Below, in pieces: positions 8,026 to 17,380 of a DNA stretch of 27,576 nt (position 1 is the first letter of the stretch; every line of letters starts with the position of its first letter). The notes below the pieces were generated by a model. It was not told the DNA's origin, searched no databases, and worked only from the letters and a program-made list of their open reading frames with translations. The position numbers and the translations under genes are program-made. The stretch is taken from positions 1-27,576 of the forward strand of contig JAPFFF010000290.1 of assembly GCA_039105265.1 (NCBI GenBank), given 5' to 3'. Source of the DNA: Tritrichomonas musculus. Lineage: Eukaryota; Parabasalia; Tritrichomonadida; Tritrichomonadidae.

Positions 8026-9207
8026 TTAACAATAACAGCCATAATCTTCATCAAGATAATTTTGGAAATTATAACAATTTTGATAATCATGAATACAATA
8101 AAAGTAGTACCTCCAACAATCTTCTTCACTATCAAATGAATCATAAATTTCTTGGTAATATTCGCTTTGTTCGTTATTTAGTTGGTATTGACCACTTTCA
8201 TAATTTTGATTAATATTGTGAGTGTTTTGATCACCTGACCTCAGAATTTTGAATGCAATTGAATCTTTCATTTCAGGATTTTCACGAGTTTGCATTCGTT
8301 TCTGAAGAAAGCTGATGACACTGTCTCTTTGAATAGAATTTGATCCAGGATTGGCAAACCAGGGATGATCAAGGGCTTCACTATCTTTTATTCTTTCCTT
8401 CAAATCGAGCGTCAGACACTTTTTAATGAAATCTTTAGCATCTGTAGAATACTTTTCGAATTCATCGCCAAATTCAACTTGTCCGGTAATAATAGATTGA
8501 TATCTTTGATAAAGCGAGCCTTTAAAAGGCAATTGACCTGTTAACAAGAAGTATGCGAGAACTCCAATATTCCATATGTCTGATTCAATTCCAGGGGGCT
8601 TATTTACAAGTAGTTCTGGTGGAGAAAAGTCTGGAGTACCAATACTTGATGAAAGAAGTGTTTCAGGCTTCATTATTTGATAAAGTCCGTAATCTGATAA
8701 CTTAATTGTATTGCTTGATTCTTCGAAAAACAAAACATTTTCTGGCTTTAGATCTGAATGTGATAATTTTTGTTCATGGAGATATATAATACCGGATAAG
8801 GCCATTTGAATTATATTTGCAACATCAGACTCATTAAAAGTAGGTTTTCCTTGAATTCGATCAAGCAAATCTCCGCCTTTTGAATATTCGAGAAGAAAAA
8901 TAAGATCTTGATAATCTGCAAATGTATCGTAAATATGAATTAAATTTGGATGATCTAATTTTGTTAAAACTTGTAGGAATCCCCAAAGTTGCTTTGGATT
9001 TTCGGCACCAGATCTTTTAATAGTTTTTGCAACAAAAACTTCACCGGAGCTTTTATCTTTAACTAAATCAACATGTGAAAGAGCACCAACACTTAATCGA
9101 TTCAAAATTTCGTATTTTGATTTGAATTCACTGATGGGCTTAATTTTCTTTGTTTCTTCTTTGCTAATAAATTTCTCTGGATCACCAATGATTTTCGATA
9201 ACTTCAT
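8026..9207 (-). CDS. CAMK-like serine/threonine protein kinase with altered motifs
   Basis: A 393-residue kinase. The domain spans about residues 32-290 and ends in LDHPWFANP, typical of CAMK kinases. The ATP-binding lysine lies in VFVAKTIK (Lys61). The glycine loop is degenerate (LSVGALSHV, with one Gly only). The catalytic loop is HSDLKPEN at 150-157: the usual Arg of HRD is Ser, but catalytic Asp152, Lys154 and Asn157 remain. DFG is DYG (172-174), keeping the metal-binding Asp. APE is PPE. The HRD Arg normally contacts activation-loop phosphate, so activity may not depend on activation-loop phosphorylation; this is inference. The core residues suggest an active enzyme. The C-terminal 100 residues are Gln/Asn/Tyr/Asp-rich and low in complexity, ending in a Cys/Tyr-rich stretch. 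The start is the ATG at 9207; the next upstream bases are AT-rich. Substrate unknown. Confidence 0.9.
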   Translation of the reverse strand: MKLSKIIGDPEKFISKEETKKIKPISEFKSKYEILNRLSVGALSHVDLVKDKSSGEVFVAKTIKRSGAENPKQLWGFLQVLTKLDHPNLIHIYDTFADYQDLIFLLEYSKGGDLLDRIQGKPTFNESDVANIIQMALSGIIYLHEQKLSHSDLKPENVLFFEESSNTIKLSDYGLYQIMKPETLLSSSIGTPDFSPPELLVNKPPGIESDIWNIGVLAYFLLTGQLPFKGSLYQRYQSIITGQVEFGDEFEKYSTDAKDFIKKCLTLDLKERIKDSEALDHPWFANPGSNSIQRDSVISFLQKRMQTRENPEMKDSIAFKILRSGDQNTHNINQNYESGQYQLNNEQSEYYQEIYDSFDSEEDCWRYYFYCIHDYQNCYNFQNYLDEDYGCYC

Positions 9208-10828
9208 ACACTAACGTTTTTGATAAAACAAGTTTGAATGGTTTATTTTAAATGGCGGGAAATGATCCGTTTTTTTGTTCAGATCACTAATTCATTATAA
9301 TATTTTTTACATATTATCATATATTATCAAGGTTACTTTACTTTTAATTTAAATAAGAATAATAAATGGCACTTATTTTCAAAACTTTATAAAGATATAT
9401 TTATTTTTTATATAAACGTTTTTCACATTGAATTTTTATTATTTTCTCAAATTTGATAATTTGATTTGATAGACCTTGTTTTTTTATTTGCTCCTCCTAT
9501 TTAAAATAAACTATATTTTCTTCATTAATAAAAAGGTTTCAAAAAGAATATATGCATAATTTAAATAATATATATAATGTAGTATATTATTTATAATTTT
9601 AAAATAAATATAAATGGGTTGTTATCAATATAATGCAAATATAATTTAAATGGAAATATTAAAGATTTATTTATTTTTAAAATAAAGTTTCAAATTTGAT
9701 AGCTTGCATTATATAATGTTGCTATTTAATGCTTCCAAGTAAATGTTTTCAATGAATATGGAAATGAAGAGATTTTTCATTCAGATACATAACAAAGATT
9801 TTATGAGCACAATCAAAAATATCTTCAATGACATTGAATATGAAGAAATTATACTAAAAAAGAATGAAATAAAAAAAAAATGGCTGTCTTCTAAAATTTA
9901 TTGTTGAAAAAAACCTTGAAACAGAATGCAAATTTGCTTTGAAAAAGATGAAAACCAAATAAAACACGAGTTAAAATAGCTTGACGATGGATCAATTCAT
10001 GAAAAAATGTTGAATCTTCTCAACGTTTTGAAGATAACAGGATTTCTCTTATATATAATTAAATCTCAAATATTTTTTCTTGAATAATGCCTTCAATCAT
10101 TTGAAAATTTGATAAAGCAGAAATTACCAATTTTTTGCATGGTTTAATTCCCTTTATTTTGACAAATGGTTCATTGCCAAATAATAAGAATCATATTTTA
10201 TGTGAAAGAAAAAAAGAAACATTCAAAAAATATGCTAGAGATATCATTGATTCATACTGGAATTTTGAATCATCAAATAATAGTGGTATTGATCAAAACT
10301 CCATCATGACTTCATCATTATTTAAAGAAAAAAATATTTTTTTTATCATTTAATTTATTTTTCATTTAGATAATTCGTAATAATATTCAGTAATTTATGA
10401 AAATTAAGTTTAAAGCTTTACTCGTCAAAAGGATTTTTTTTAATATAATATTTTTTTTTCTTCAAATTAATAAAAAAGTTCCATCATTGATGTTTAACAT
10501 CAAGAAATGAAGTACTTCATCTTATTTATTTACCAATTATAATCCAAATTAACAAAAACAAAACGCTTCCTTAAACCCTATCAAAAATTCAATCTAAAAT
10601 TTTTTATTTGTGAAAACTATTTCCATGAACAAAAATAAATAAATCTTGTTTAATAAAAAAGTGTATATTTTAAAAAATAAATATTTTTTTAAAATATATT
10701 TTATTAATTTAAAAAAATTAAAAAAATCTATTTTTTTCTTTTTTATTAATAAAATATTAATAAAATAAAATTCATCATAATTTTTCATATTTTCAAAATG
10801 ACATGTTGATATCATTTTTTTAGAATAA
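9208..10828. other. AT-rich intergenic region with weak coding traces
   Basis: No intact gene over 1.6 kb. From about 9740 to 10350 the sequence is less homopolymeric and several short frames read as balanced protein, for example LDDGSIHEKMLNLLNVLKI near 9980-10040, after an in-frame stop, and NGSLPNNKNHILCERKKETF inside an open frame of 72 codons at 10135-10353. This may be an old, much-broken gene on the plus strand, but I cannot name it. The rest is A/T-rich with short palindromes. Confidence 0.35.
10812..10816 (+). promoter_or_regulatory. Candidate initiator (Inr) element for the ankyrin gene
   Basis: TCATT fits the trichomonad initiator pattern TCA, then a pyrimidine, then T or A, in which the A is the usual transcription start. 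It places the start 15 bases before the ATG at 10829, within the short 5' leaders known for Trichomonas. The motif is short and would also occur by chance in AT-rich DNA. Confidence 0.4.
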
Positions 10829-11574
10829 ATGGATAAGCAAGAATATTTAGAAAAAATGCAAAATATACAAGATTCAATTATTGATTACATTGATGAAAAT
10901 GATTCACAGAAATGCAAAAAAAGTTTGAGATTATTAAGGAGATTGATATTGGAAACATTAATCATATTTTGATAGAAATACTTCACTTTTTATCTGCTAT
11001 AGCAAGCAATCATCACCGAGATTATGATTTTTTCAAAAAAATTGAAAAAATAATTATACATTTTAGTTCCCATTTGCAGACAATTACGAATCACCAATTA
11101 TATAACATTTTCAAAAACAATCAAGTTATTCTTCATTTTCTTTTCAAAGAAAAACTTTTAACCTTAGATCAACAACAATTCATATCTTTTTTATTGAACA
11201 ATAGAAAATCAATATTTCTATCTTATTTTTTCCCTGAAATAAAAGAATTTGTTCCAGATGAATATTTATCAGGTTTAAATGCAACCAAAAAAATATATGA
11301 TGAAGATCCAGAATTATTTGAGAAAAATCGTGAAATAGGAGAAAATACTGATAAAATAGCTCAATTAATAAGAACAGATTCTGTTGAAAAGTTCATTCAA
11401 TTTACAAATCAAATAAATTTCAATCTTAATTCAAAAATTAATCCATCGATATATGAAACCAACGATTTTTTGGTAAGCAAGCAGCTAACGTTAATTGAAT
11501 ATGCTACTTTTCATGGTTCCACTCAAATTATTAAATATCTCCATAATCAAAACACCATTGTTCGAATCCATTAA
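10829..11574 (+). pseudogene. Ankyrin protein N-terminal region (DUF3447-type), frame changed
   Basis: From the ATG at 10829 the frame reads Met-Asp-Lys-Gln-Glu-Tyr-Leu-Glu-Lys-Met-Gln-Asn-Ile-Gln-Asp, the usual start of the trichomonad ankyrin family with DUF3447. It goes out of frame at a run of seven A at about 10916-10922. The family-like sequence continues in the -1 frame from 10912, with motifs ASNHHRDYDFFKKIE, LFKEKLLTLDQ, FPEIKEFVPDEYL, AQLIRTDSVEKF and LIEYATFHGSTQIIKYLHNQ. That frame ends at 11574, while the ankyrin part proceeds in the first frame. The shorter 220-codon ORF starting at the ATG at 10912 would lack the true N-terminus. The two shifts compensate, so the 5' and 3' parts share a frame. 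It could be a broken gene, sequencing errors in A runs, or slippage on A runs. Confidence 0.6.
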
Positions 11575-13957
11575 GAATGGAAACATTGAAATTACCGATC
11601 TTTTACTCTCTCATCCAAAGATTGATGTTAATATCTTATCAGTTGACATTACAGATAGATTTGCCAAACAATTCCCATCAGCTATATTAACAAGCAATAT
11701 CTGGGATTCCAGTCCATTTTTCACTTCCTCTTCTGCATTTATTTCTCCATATTTCAATGGTTCTCTTACTCCTTCAGAATGGAAAAAAACCGCTTTATAT
11801 TTGGCCATTGAAAAAGGTGAAATTTCAATTATCAAAAAATTGTTAGAAAAAGAAGCAATTAACGTCAATCTAGCAGCAGAACATAAAGAACCAGGCATGT
11901 TTTCAGATACTAAAAAAACTCCTTTATTCTTGGCGGTTGAAAAAAGTGCCTATGAAACAATTGGCCTTTTGCTGTCAAATCCAAATATTGATGTTAATGA
12001 GTACTCGACAACATACAATGATAATAACATTTTATTTGATTCTAGAAGCAAATATCAAGATACATCTTCACCTTTGCATTTGGCCATTAAAAAAAGTGAC
12101 ATAGATTCAATCAAGCTTTTGCTAAACCATCCCAACATCGATGTTAATTTGCTCAACAAAGAAAACGATTGTGAGAAAACACCTTTGTTTTTGGCGGTTG
12201 AAAAAGGTGACAGAGAAATTGTGAATCTTTTATTGTCACACCCAAAAGCAAATGCAAATCAAGAATCAAAAATTAGAAACAATGCAATTAGCTTCCCAAA
12301 TAAATATGGAAAAGAAGTTGTTGAATACTATGGCAATATTTATTATAATTGGATGACTCCTCTGTATCTTGCTGTCGAGAAAGAGGACGAGGAAATGGTC
12401 CAACTATTGATAAACAATGAAAAAGTTGACATCAATAAAACGATGAAAACTGATTCTAAAATAATGAATAAGACAGCCTTGCATCGAGCCATTGAAGTTG
12501 GAAATCAGTCAATTTTACGTTTGCTGCTTAAGAATGATTTCATTGACTGCGGATGCAAATTGATTTATCATTCACTCATAAATACTGCTCAATACAAAGT
12601 GAAGGATAAATATGTTGAATTGTCACTTTTGTGCTTTGCCATTAAGAATGGAAACCTGGAGACAATCAGGACATTGATTGAAGAGTCAACAATCTTTTTA
12701 AATGACAAGTCTTTCATAGAGAAAACAATAGAAATTGTAGATGACGACCTTTCATTGCGGCCAGAAAACATCGTCAAAGAAGAAATTGATCCGATTTTAT
12801 GTGCAATAAAAAGTAACAAAAAAGATGTTCTTCAATATTTACTAACCATTCCTCAAATTGATTTTAATTGTTATTCAAAAAGTTCAAATGAAGACCTAAG
12901 TTTCGATCAAAATACATGCATCTCTTCAAAGACTTCAAAGAAGTTGAATGCGTTGCAAAACATGACATATAATATAGGATTAATTGGAAACAAAGAATAC
13001 AATGATATGAATAAGAAAAAGAAAAAAGTTGTACCCAATTTCATAGAATTCATTACAATGCTTGTTGACAATCCAAGAGTTGATATAAACGCATCATACT
13101 ACACAAAAATAACAAAGAAAAAGGAAATATTTAAAAATAATGAATGGGTTGTTTCAACGAAGAACAAAAAAACATTTGAAAATACTGCTTTTTCATTTGC
13201 TGTCGAAAAAGGATTTTTGGAAGTGATTGATATTTTACTAAGACACAAAAAAATTGACATTAATCGTCTTTTAAATGGCATTTGTGAAAATATTGATAAA
13301 AAAAAGAAAGAGAAATCCATTGAAAAAGATAGATATTCTGCGTTGCATTTAGCTCTATTTACAAAGAAGCCAAGAGCTGTTCAAAAACTGGTTGACCAAA
13401 GAAATCTCAACATAAATTCTATTTATTCAGCTGAATTGAAAATAGCAAAAGATAAAAAACAGACAACAATCAAAAAAATCACAAAATCATCTTTTCTCCT
13501 TGCTGTTGAAAAAGAAGAAATTAACTCAATCAACATTTTATTAAATAGTAATAAAGTTGATATAAATGCACATTGGATATGCAATAAAAACTGTGATATT
13601 GAGGAAAAAGATGCGCTTTTTATCGCAATAGAAAAGAAAAACAAAGATATTGTAAATATTTTAGTAAATAGAAGTGATTTTGACTTTCATTTCATAGCAA
13701 AAAATATTATGGGAAATAGCTCTGAAGAGTATAAAACTCACTTGTTTGCAGCAGTTGAAAATAATCAATATGAAATTGCACAGATTCTATTGGAAAATGA
13801 AAAAACTGATGTTAATAAAAAATCGGTTTTTATTCGGCCAGATCAAAGTTATAAAAAGCATACATTATATAAAACAGCGTTGCATATTGCCGTTGAGAAA
13901 GGTTTTTATGATATCATTTCATTATTGAAAAAATACAATGCTGAAATATTAATTTGA
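11495..13957 (+). CDS. Ankyrin-repeat protein, main body (15-16 repeats)
   Basis: An open frame of 820 codons. Real similarity begins at TPLFESIKNGN (about 11553), so the ATG at 11495 is inside the preceding segment and probably not the true start. About 15-16 ankyrin units follow, of the form TPLFLAVEKGDREIVNLLLSHPKIDVN, spaced irregularly with insertions of 10-60 residues between units; one unit near residues 480-535 is degenerate. The last unit ends with ISLLKKYNAEILI at the stop. Ankyrin repeats bind other proteins; no enzyme domain, signal peptide or membrane segment is visible. The family is one of the largest in trichomonads and its partners are mostly unknown. Usual members have further DUF3447/ankyrin sequence between the LIEYA segment and the repeats; here the two are joined directly, which suggests an internal loss or a rearranged member. 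Confidence 0.8.
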   Translation: MNMLLFMVPLKLLNISIIKTPLFESIKNGNIEITDLLLSHPKIDVNILSVDITDRFAKQFPSAILTSNIWDSSPFFTSSSAFISPYFNGSLTPSEWKKTALYLAIEKGEISIIKKLLEKEAINVNLAAEHKEPGMFSDTKKTPLFLAVEKSAYETIGLLLSNPNIDVNEYSTTYNDNNILFDSRSKYQDTSSPLHLAIKKSDIDSIKLLLNHPNIDVNLLNKENDCEKTPLFLAVEKGDREIVNLLLSHPKANANQESKIRNNAISFPNKYGKEVVEYYGNIYYNWMTPLYLAVEKEDEEMVQLLINNEKVDINKTMKTDSKIMNKTALHRAIEVGNQSILRLLLKNDFIDCGCKLIYHSLINTAQYKVKDKYVELSLLCFAIKNGNLETIRTLIEESTIFLNDKSFIEKTIEIVDDDLSLRPENIVKEEIDPILCAIKSNKKDVLQYLLTIPQIDFNCYSKSSNEDLSFDQNTCISSKTSKKLNALQNMTYNIGLIGNKEYNDMNKKKKKVVPNFIEFITMLVDNPRVDINASYYTKITKKKEIFKNNEWVVSTKNKKTFENTAFSFAVEKGFLEVIDILLRHKKIDINRLLNGICENIDKKKKEKSIEKDRYSALHLALFTKKPRAVQKLVDQRNLNINSIYSAELKIAKDKKQTTIKKITKSSFLLAVEKEEINSINILLNSNKVDINAHWICNKNCDIEEKDALFIAIEKKNKDIVNILVNRSDFDFHFIAKNIMGNSSEEYKTHLFAAVENNQYEIAQILLENEKTDVNKKSVFIRPDQSYKKHTLYKTALHIAVEKGFYDIISLLKKYNAEILI

Positions 13958-14809
13958 AAACATTCATAAAAATATAATTATATTTTGGCTTTCTATTATT
14001 TTTATCGATAAAAATACTTTTACAGCATCTTTTCTTTTTTATGACAAACCTAAGTTTTTTTAAATCATGTTTATTGATTCACCAGTGATTTATTTCCAAA
14101 ATGAATTAGATTGTTGCTTCATCTTTTTTTTTATTTTATTTATTTAAAATAACAATAATAGCATTCATTGTTAAAGAAAATTATAGCATTTTTATGATGA
14201 TGATACTTCATTTTGAAATTCAATTTTTGTATTTATTTATTCTTTCCAAAAAATATTTTAATTCTCAATTTCGAGGACATCAACTATATATACAAAAGAG
14301 ATTTCACGTCTCTGAATAATTTTCGAATTTTGAACTCAATTTTTATTACAATAATGACATTGTATAACATTTATTAATGAATCTACCACCAATCTCACTA
14401 TTTGAAATCACTAAATTAATCCATTTTTTATTGAGAAAAAGTTGGGAGACAATGATGAATTTGTTTTTATGACAACACTGATATTAAATATGTACTTCAA
14501 ATTCAATGTAAAAAGAACTGATGCTTTTCCTTTTCCCAAATCTGAATCTTTTTTGGAGAGAAGAGTAAATTTATTCAATATCTTGTATTTCTGTTTAAGG
14601 TCACGATGAAGAGTATTTTGTTCATGAATATTCATCATCCCTTAGGCAATCCCATGGATATTGATAAGTTTTCTCGTATCTAATTGTACCAATAAATTCA
14701 ATTATTTATTTATTCAATAAATTTTATTGAAATATAAAAAATTCTTTCATAGATAAAAGTCACTTTATTGGTAAATAAAAAAAGCAGGCTTATATAGAAG
14801 AAAAAAAAA
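13958..14809. other. AT-rich intergenic region with a kinase remnant
   Basis: No intact gene. The stretch 13958-14430 is A/T-rich with T runs and shows nothing I can assign. A decayed kinase fragment at about 14440-14705 on the minus strand is listed separately. The left edge of the inverted duplication lies near 14810. Confidence 0.55.
14440..14705 (-). pseudogene. Decayed protein kinase fragment (catalytic-loop region)
   Basis: On the minus strand one frame reads LLVQLDTRKLINIHGIA, an in-frame TAA stop, then GMMNIHEQNTLHRDLK. This matches the helix E and catalytic-loop region of trichomonad TKL kinases, where the usual pattern is a LIxIYGIAKGMxYLHxxNILHRDLK-like stretch. After HRDLK the expected Asn-Ile-Leu segment and DFG are not readable in one frame, though TLLSKKDSDLGKGK resembles a shifted activation-segment start. 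No upstream glycine loop or downstream APE can be seen. It is therefore an isolated fragment of about 80 codons of a dead kinase gene, lying just outside the left arm of the inverted duplication. Confidence 0.6.
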
Positions 14810-14956
14810 ACATAAAAACAAAATTTAATTATATCATTTATTATTTTAGGAAAATTAAATTTATGAGCGTAAAATTAGTATTTTGATCTCATTGCTCATA
14901 GAATGAAAGAATGAAAAAAAAAAAAAAGATTTATAAAATCTATATTATGGCATTTT

Positions 14957-16321
14957 TCATTCTAATGATATTGAACCAAAGAATTCAACACATGTAAGCC
15001 AAATATTGTGTTCTCTTTGAGAACTCCATGAATCATCTTGAATGTATCGAATGTATCGGTAATATTTGTCACTCCTTGAACATTCAAATCGGCACTGCTT
15101 GAATTGGCCATTGAGTGATGAATTGTTGACTCGCTGATCGATAATTTCCCAGTTTTCTCGATCGTTTGAGCCAACAATTCGCCACGATTTCGCATGATAA
15201 TTGCTATTTGTGCCATTCAGGCTGGTTCTGAGTGTGTATGATGTAATGTTGATGTTTCGTTTCAAAAAGTCAAATTCAATCCAGCCATTACTTGATTCTG
15301 GCAAAGGATCACTACCATTATTATTTTTATAATATTCATTGATATGATGTTCATCATACTTGATGATATTTGAAAGCGACCCATTAGAATGTTCGTGAGT
15401 TCCGATGTCTGAAATTTTCAGTTCTCCTTTCGATAAAATATTTTCGCCAAATTTGTCTTCAAGGTGCGAAATGATTCCTTTCAATTCATCTCCTTCGTAT
15501 TCAATCAGCTCTACTCCCTCTTTATTACTGTCTGATTTATCAATCAGCAGTTGAATGAATTGTCGAATGATTTGACTCTGCTCTTTATAAATGATTTCAT
15601 CTGAAAGATTGTCAATGATGTATTCACGCATCTCCTTCGTGTATTTGTCACTCTCGCACGCAAGCAAGAAATGCATCACGTTTGATACGCTTCCTTTTTT
15701 CGACAGTTTTTTAAATATTTCTTCTTCTTCTTCTTTTTCTAGTCTTACTCGATATCCCGAATCATTGAAATAACGGTCAATGATCTCTTCGATGATTTCT
15801 TCATTGAGTTTAAAGATGTGGCCTCCATCAATTATTTCGGTAAGATGATTTGAAAGGTATACAATTGAATCTTCATGAAATTCTGTTGAAATGTATGAAA
15901 TGCTTTCTTCAATGCTATCAAATTTCATCTTTTTGTTATCGTCTTTATATCCTCCAAGTAAACGTTTAAGGATATCAATTATTTCAAGTTCTTCTTTTGA
16001 TATTGTGACTTTTTCTATCGTGGATCTAAAAAGATATTCAATGGATCTACTGATTTTCCTTTCGGCTTCGTCGTTTTCGTTACTTTGAATAATAAGATTA
16101 GGAAAATTCAGCTCATATTTGGTGATAGTAGGATCAATTTGAAATATTTCATCTATTTTCTTTGAAATAATTCGTGCCTTGTTCTGCGTGGTTCCAAAAA
16201 CAAAGCTTCGCTCAAAACCTTTTGAAAAGTTAATGATAATATCGAATTTGTCGCTCTTATCATTCTGTGTTAACCTTCTAAAACAATTAACTGGTGTTTC
16301 ATATTCAACAGATTCGCTCAT
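14957..16321 (-). CDS. BTB-like / F5/8 type C (discoidin-like) domain protein, copy A
   Basis: A 454-residue protein with no signal peptide or membrane segment. Residues about 20-240 resemble the BTB-like plus BACK-like N-terminal region of trichomonad proteins (for example FSKGFERSFVFGTTQNKARI and HFLLACESDKYTKEMREYI). Residues about 300-454 form an F5/8 type C fold: SNGWIEFDFLKRNINITSYTL, then the core YHAKSWRIVGSNDRENWEII, and the final strands YRYIRYIQDDSW and CVEFFGSISL. Such domains bind glycans, lipids or proteins; in trichomonads the combination is common and its role is unknown. The first 312 residues are identical to copy B at 20418; 12 of the last 142 differ (here Asn313, Lys, Glu, Leu, Asn, Ser, Asn, Val, Ser, Gln, Phe and Trp at the variable sites). 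A candidate initiator lies 23 bases upstream. Confidence 0.88.
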   Translation of the reverse strand: MSESVEYETPVNCFRRLTQNDKSDKFDIIINFSKGFERSFVFGTTQNKARIISKKIDEIFQIDPTITKYELNFPNLIIQSNENDEAERKISRSIEYLFRSTIEKVTISKEELEIIDILKRLLGGYKDDNKKMKFDSIEESISYISTEFHEDSIVYLSNHLTEIIDGGHIFKLNEEIIEEIIDRYFNDSGYRVRLEKEEEEEIFKKLSKKGSVSNVMHFLLACESDKYTKEMREYIIDNLSDEIIYKEQSQIIRQFIQLLIDKSDSNKEGVELIEYEGDELKGIISHLEDKFGENILSKGELKISDIGTHEHSNGSLSNIIKYDEHHINEYYKNNNGSDPLPESSNGWIEFDFLKRNINITSYTLRTSLNGTNSNYHAKSWRIVGSNDRENWEIIDQRVNNSSLNGQFKQCRFECSRSDKYYRYIRYIQDDSWSSQREHNIWLTCVEFFGSISLE

Positions 16322-16342
16322 TTTGTTTTTGCTTGCTTATTT

Positions 16343-16347
16343 TATGA
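16343..16347 (-). promoter_or_regulatory. Candidate initiator (Inr) for F5/8C copy A
   Basis: Read on the minus strand this is TCATA, fitting the trichomonad initiator (TCA, pyrimidine, T/A). It would give a 5' leader of about 23-24 bases. The same motif is kept in the other arm at 20392-20396. Confidence 0.4.
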
Positions 16348-16498
16348 AAGTAAAAATTTGAATTAAAATTTTTATTTTGATAAAATTCATAGAAAAAGTT
16401 TTTAACATTTTGAATTGAGTGATAATGTAAAATTTTAGAGATTGATAAATCATATGTCAATTAAAAAAGAAAAACATTTTATAAACTACTAAAAATAT

Positions 16499-17380
16499 TT
16501 AATCATTAAATATATTAGCAAAAGGATCATTTACATCAATAATATCCTGAAGATTGTTTGATGAATCTTGTGTTTCAATCATGTCTGCGGATCTTGATTG
16601 AATCATATTTCTCTTCTTGAAAATAATAAAAAACGATTGCAGGAATGATTAGTGCTGTTGCAATGCAGCCAACATTTATTCCAATCAGAGAGCCTCTTCA
16701 AATTTTTTTGTCATCTGTTGTACTGCTGTCTCTATCGATTGTCATCAACAAATCTGATCTTGTGAAATTAAATGAAAAGCTAAATTCATTAGATTTCATG
16801 AATTCATTTGATTTTGTTGGTTTTTGAAGATTCGTGAATTCTTCTACTGAAAATTTCAGATACAGTGAAATCTTTAGAATTGCTAAAATTGTTTGTTTTA
16901 CTGATTTCATTGGATTCAGTAAAGTCATTAGATTTGCTGAAATCTTTAGATTTAGAGAAGCCTTCTGTTTCGCTTAGAATACTTGGTTTTATAAATTTTT
17001 TCGAAGGAGAAAAATTTTTAGTTCTGTCTAAGTCACCAGATCCTTTGAATGGCCGTGATTTGGGGAAATATCCTGTTTCTGAGAATATATTAATTGAAGA
17101 GAAGCCTTCTGTATTAGAAAACACAGATGAGCGACTGGAATTTACTGACGGTGAGAATTTCGTTTAATAAGTGAAATCTGCAGATTTAGAGAAATCGTCT
17201 GTCATTGAAAACTTTGTTGACTGAGAAAACATACCTGTTTTCTTTAATCTGGCTTTTTCAGATTACATTGTTCTTCAGTGATGAAATCATCAACCTGGCA
17301 ATTATGTCCATGCTGAAGTTGATTGGTGTATCCAATAACATTACAATGTCCTTCTTTTGAATATACTAAATTGTTATCAA
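16499..17380 (-). pseudogene. Decayed Phe-Ser repeat surface protein (Pmp-like), C-terminal part
   Basis: Read on the minus strand, the region begins with a Cys-containing block (HCNVIGYTNQLQHGHNC...FITEEQC). It is followed by stretches of Phe-Ser/Thr-x-Ser repeats (for example FSKSKDFSKSNDFTESNE). A hydrophobic membrane segment follows (LIGINVGCIATALIIPAIVF, about 16629-16688), and then a charged tail ending in DVNDPFANIFND at the stop at 16499. This order is typical of the large repeat-bearing surface proteins of trichomonads that resemble chlamydial polymorphic membrane proteins. The gene is broken: stops lie after the Cys block, in the repeats and just before the membrane segment, and the tail is in another frame. 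No large N-terminal ectodomain is present. The membrane segment and tail are shared with the other arm; the Cys block and most of the repeats are only here. Confidence 0.6.

Larger units (their letters stand above)
14810..16854 (-). repeat. Left arm of about 2.05 kb inverted duplication
   Basis: The reverse complement of this segment matches 19888-21937 along its whole length. Positions in the coding part map as x to 36739 minus x. It carries an F5/8C-domain gene (14957-16321), its 3' flank, its short 5' flank and the 3' end of a decayed surface-protein gene (from 16499). The T tract in the 3' flank is 14 long here and 22 long in the other arm. Edges were set by eye where similarity stops; the outer edge may extend weakly by 20-40 bases. 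Confidence 0.9.

Noticed and set aside
8022-8213. 63-codon plus-strand open frame rich in Asn and His
   Set aside because: It is antisense to the Asn/Gln/Tyr-rich tail of the kinase gene, with no independent support.
10135-10353. 72-codon open frame MHGLIPFIL...
   Set aside because: It may be part of an old gene remnant, but no family is visible and the upstream frames are full of stops; it is mentioned only in the intergenic entry.
10594-10815. 73-codon minus-strand frame rich in Lys/Phe/Ile
   Set aside because: It is pure A/T-run translation without coding character.
10905-10925. Classic -1 frameshift heptamer A AAA AAG in the ankyrin gene
   Set aside because: The bases are present, but the zero frame is not aligned as the heptamer requires, so only general slippage on the A run can be proposed.
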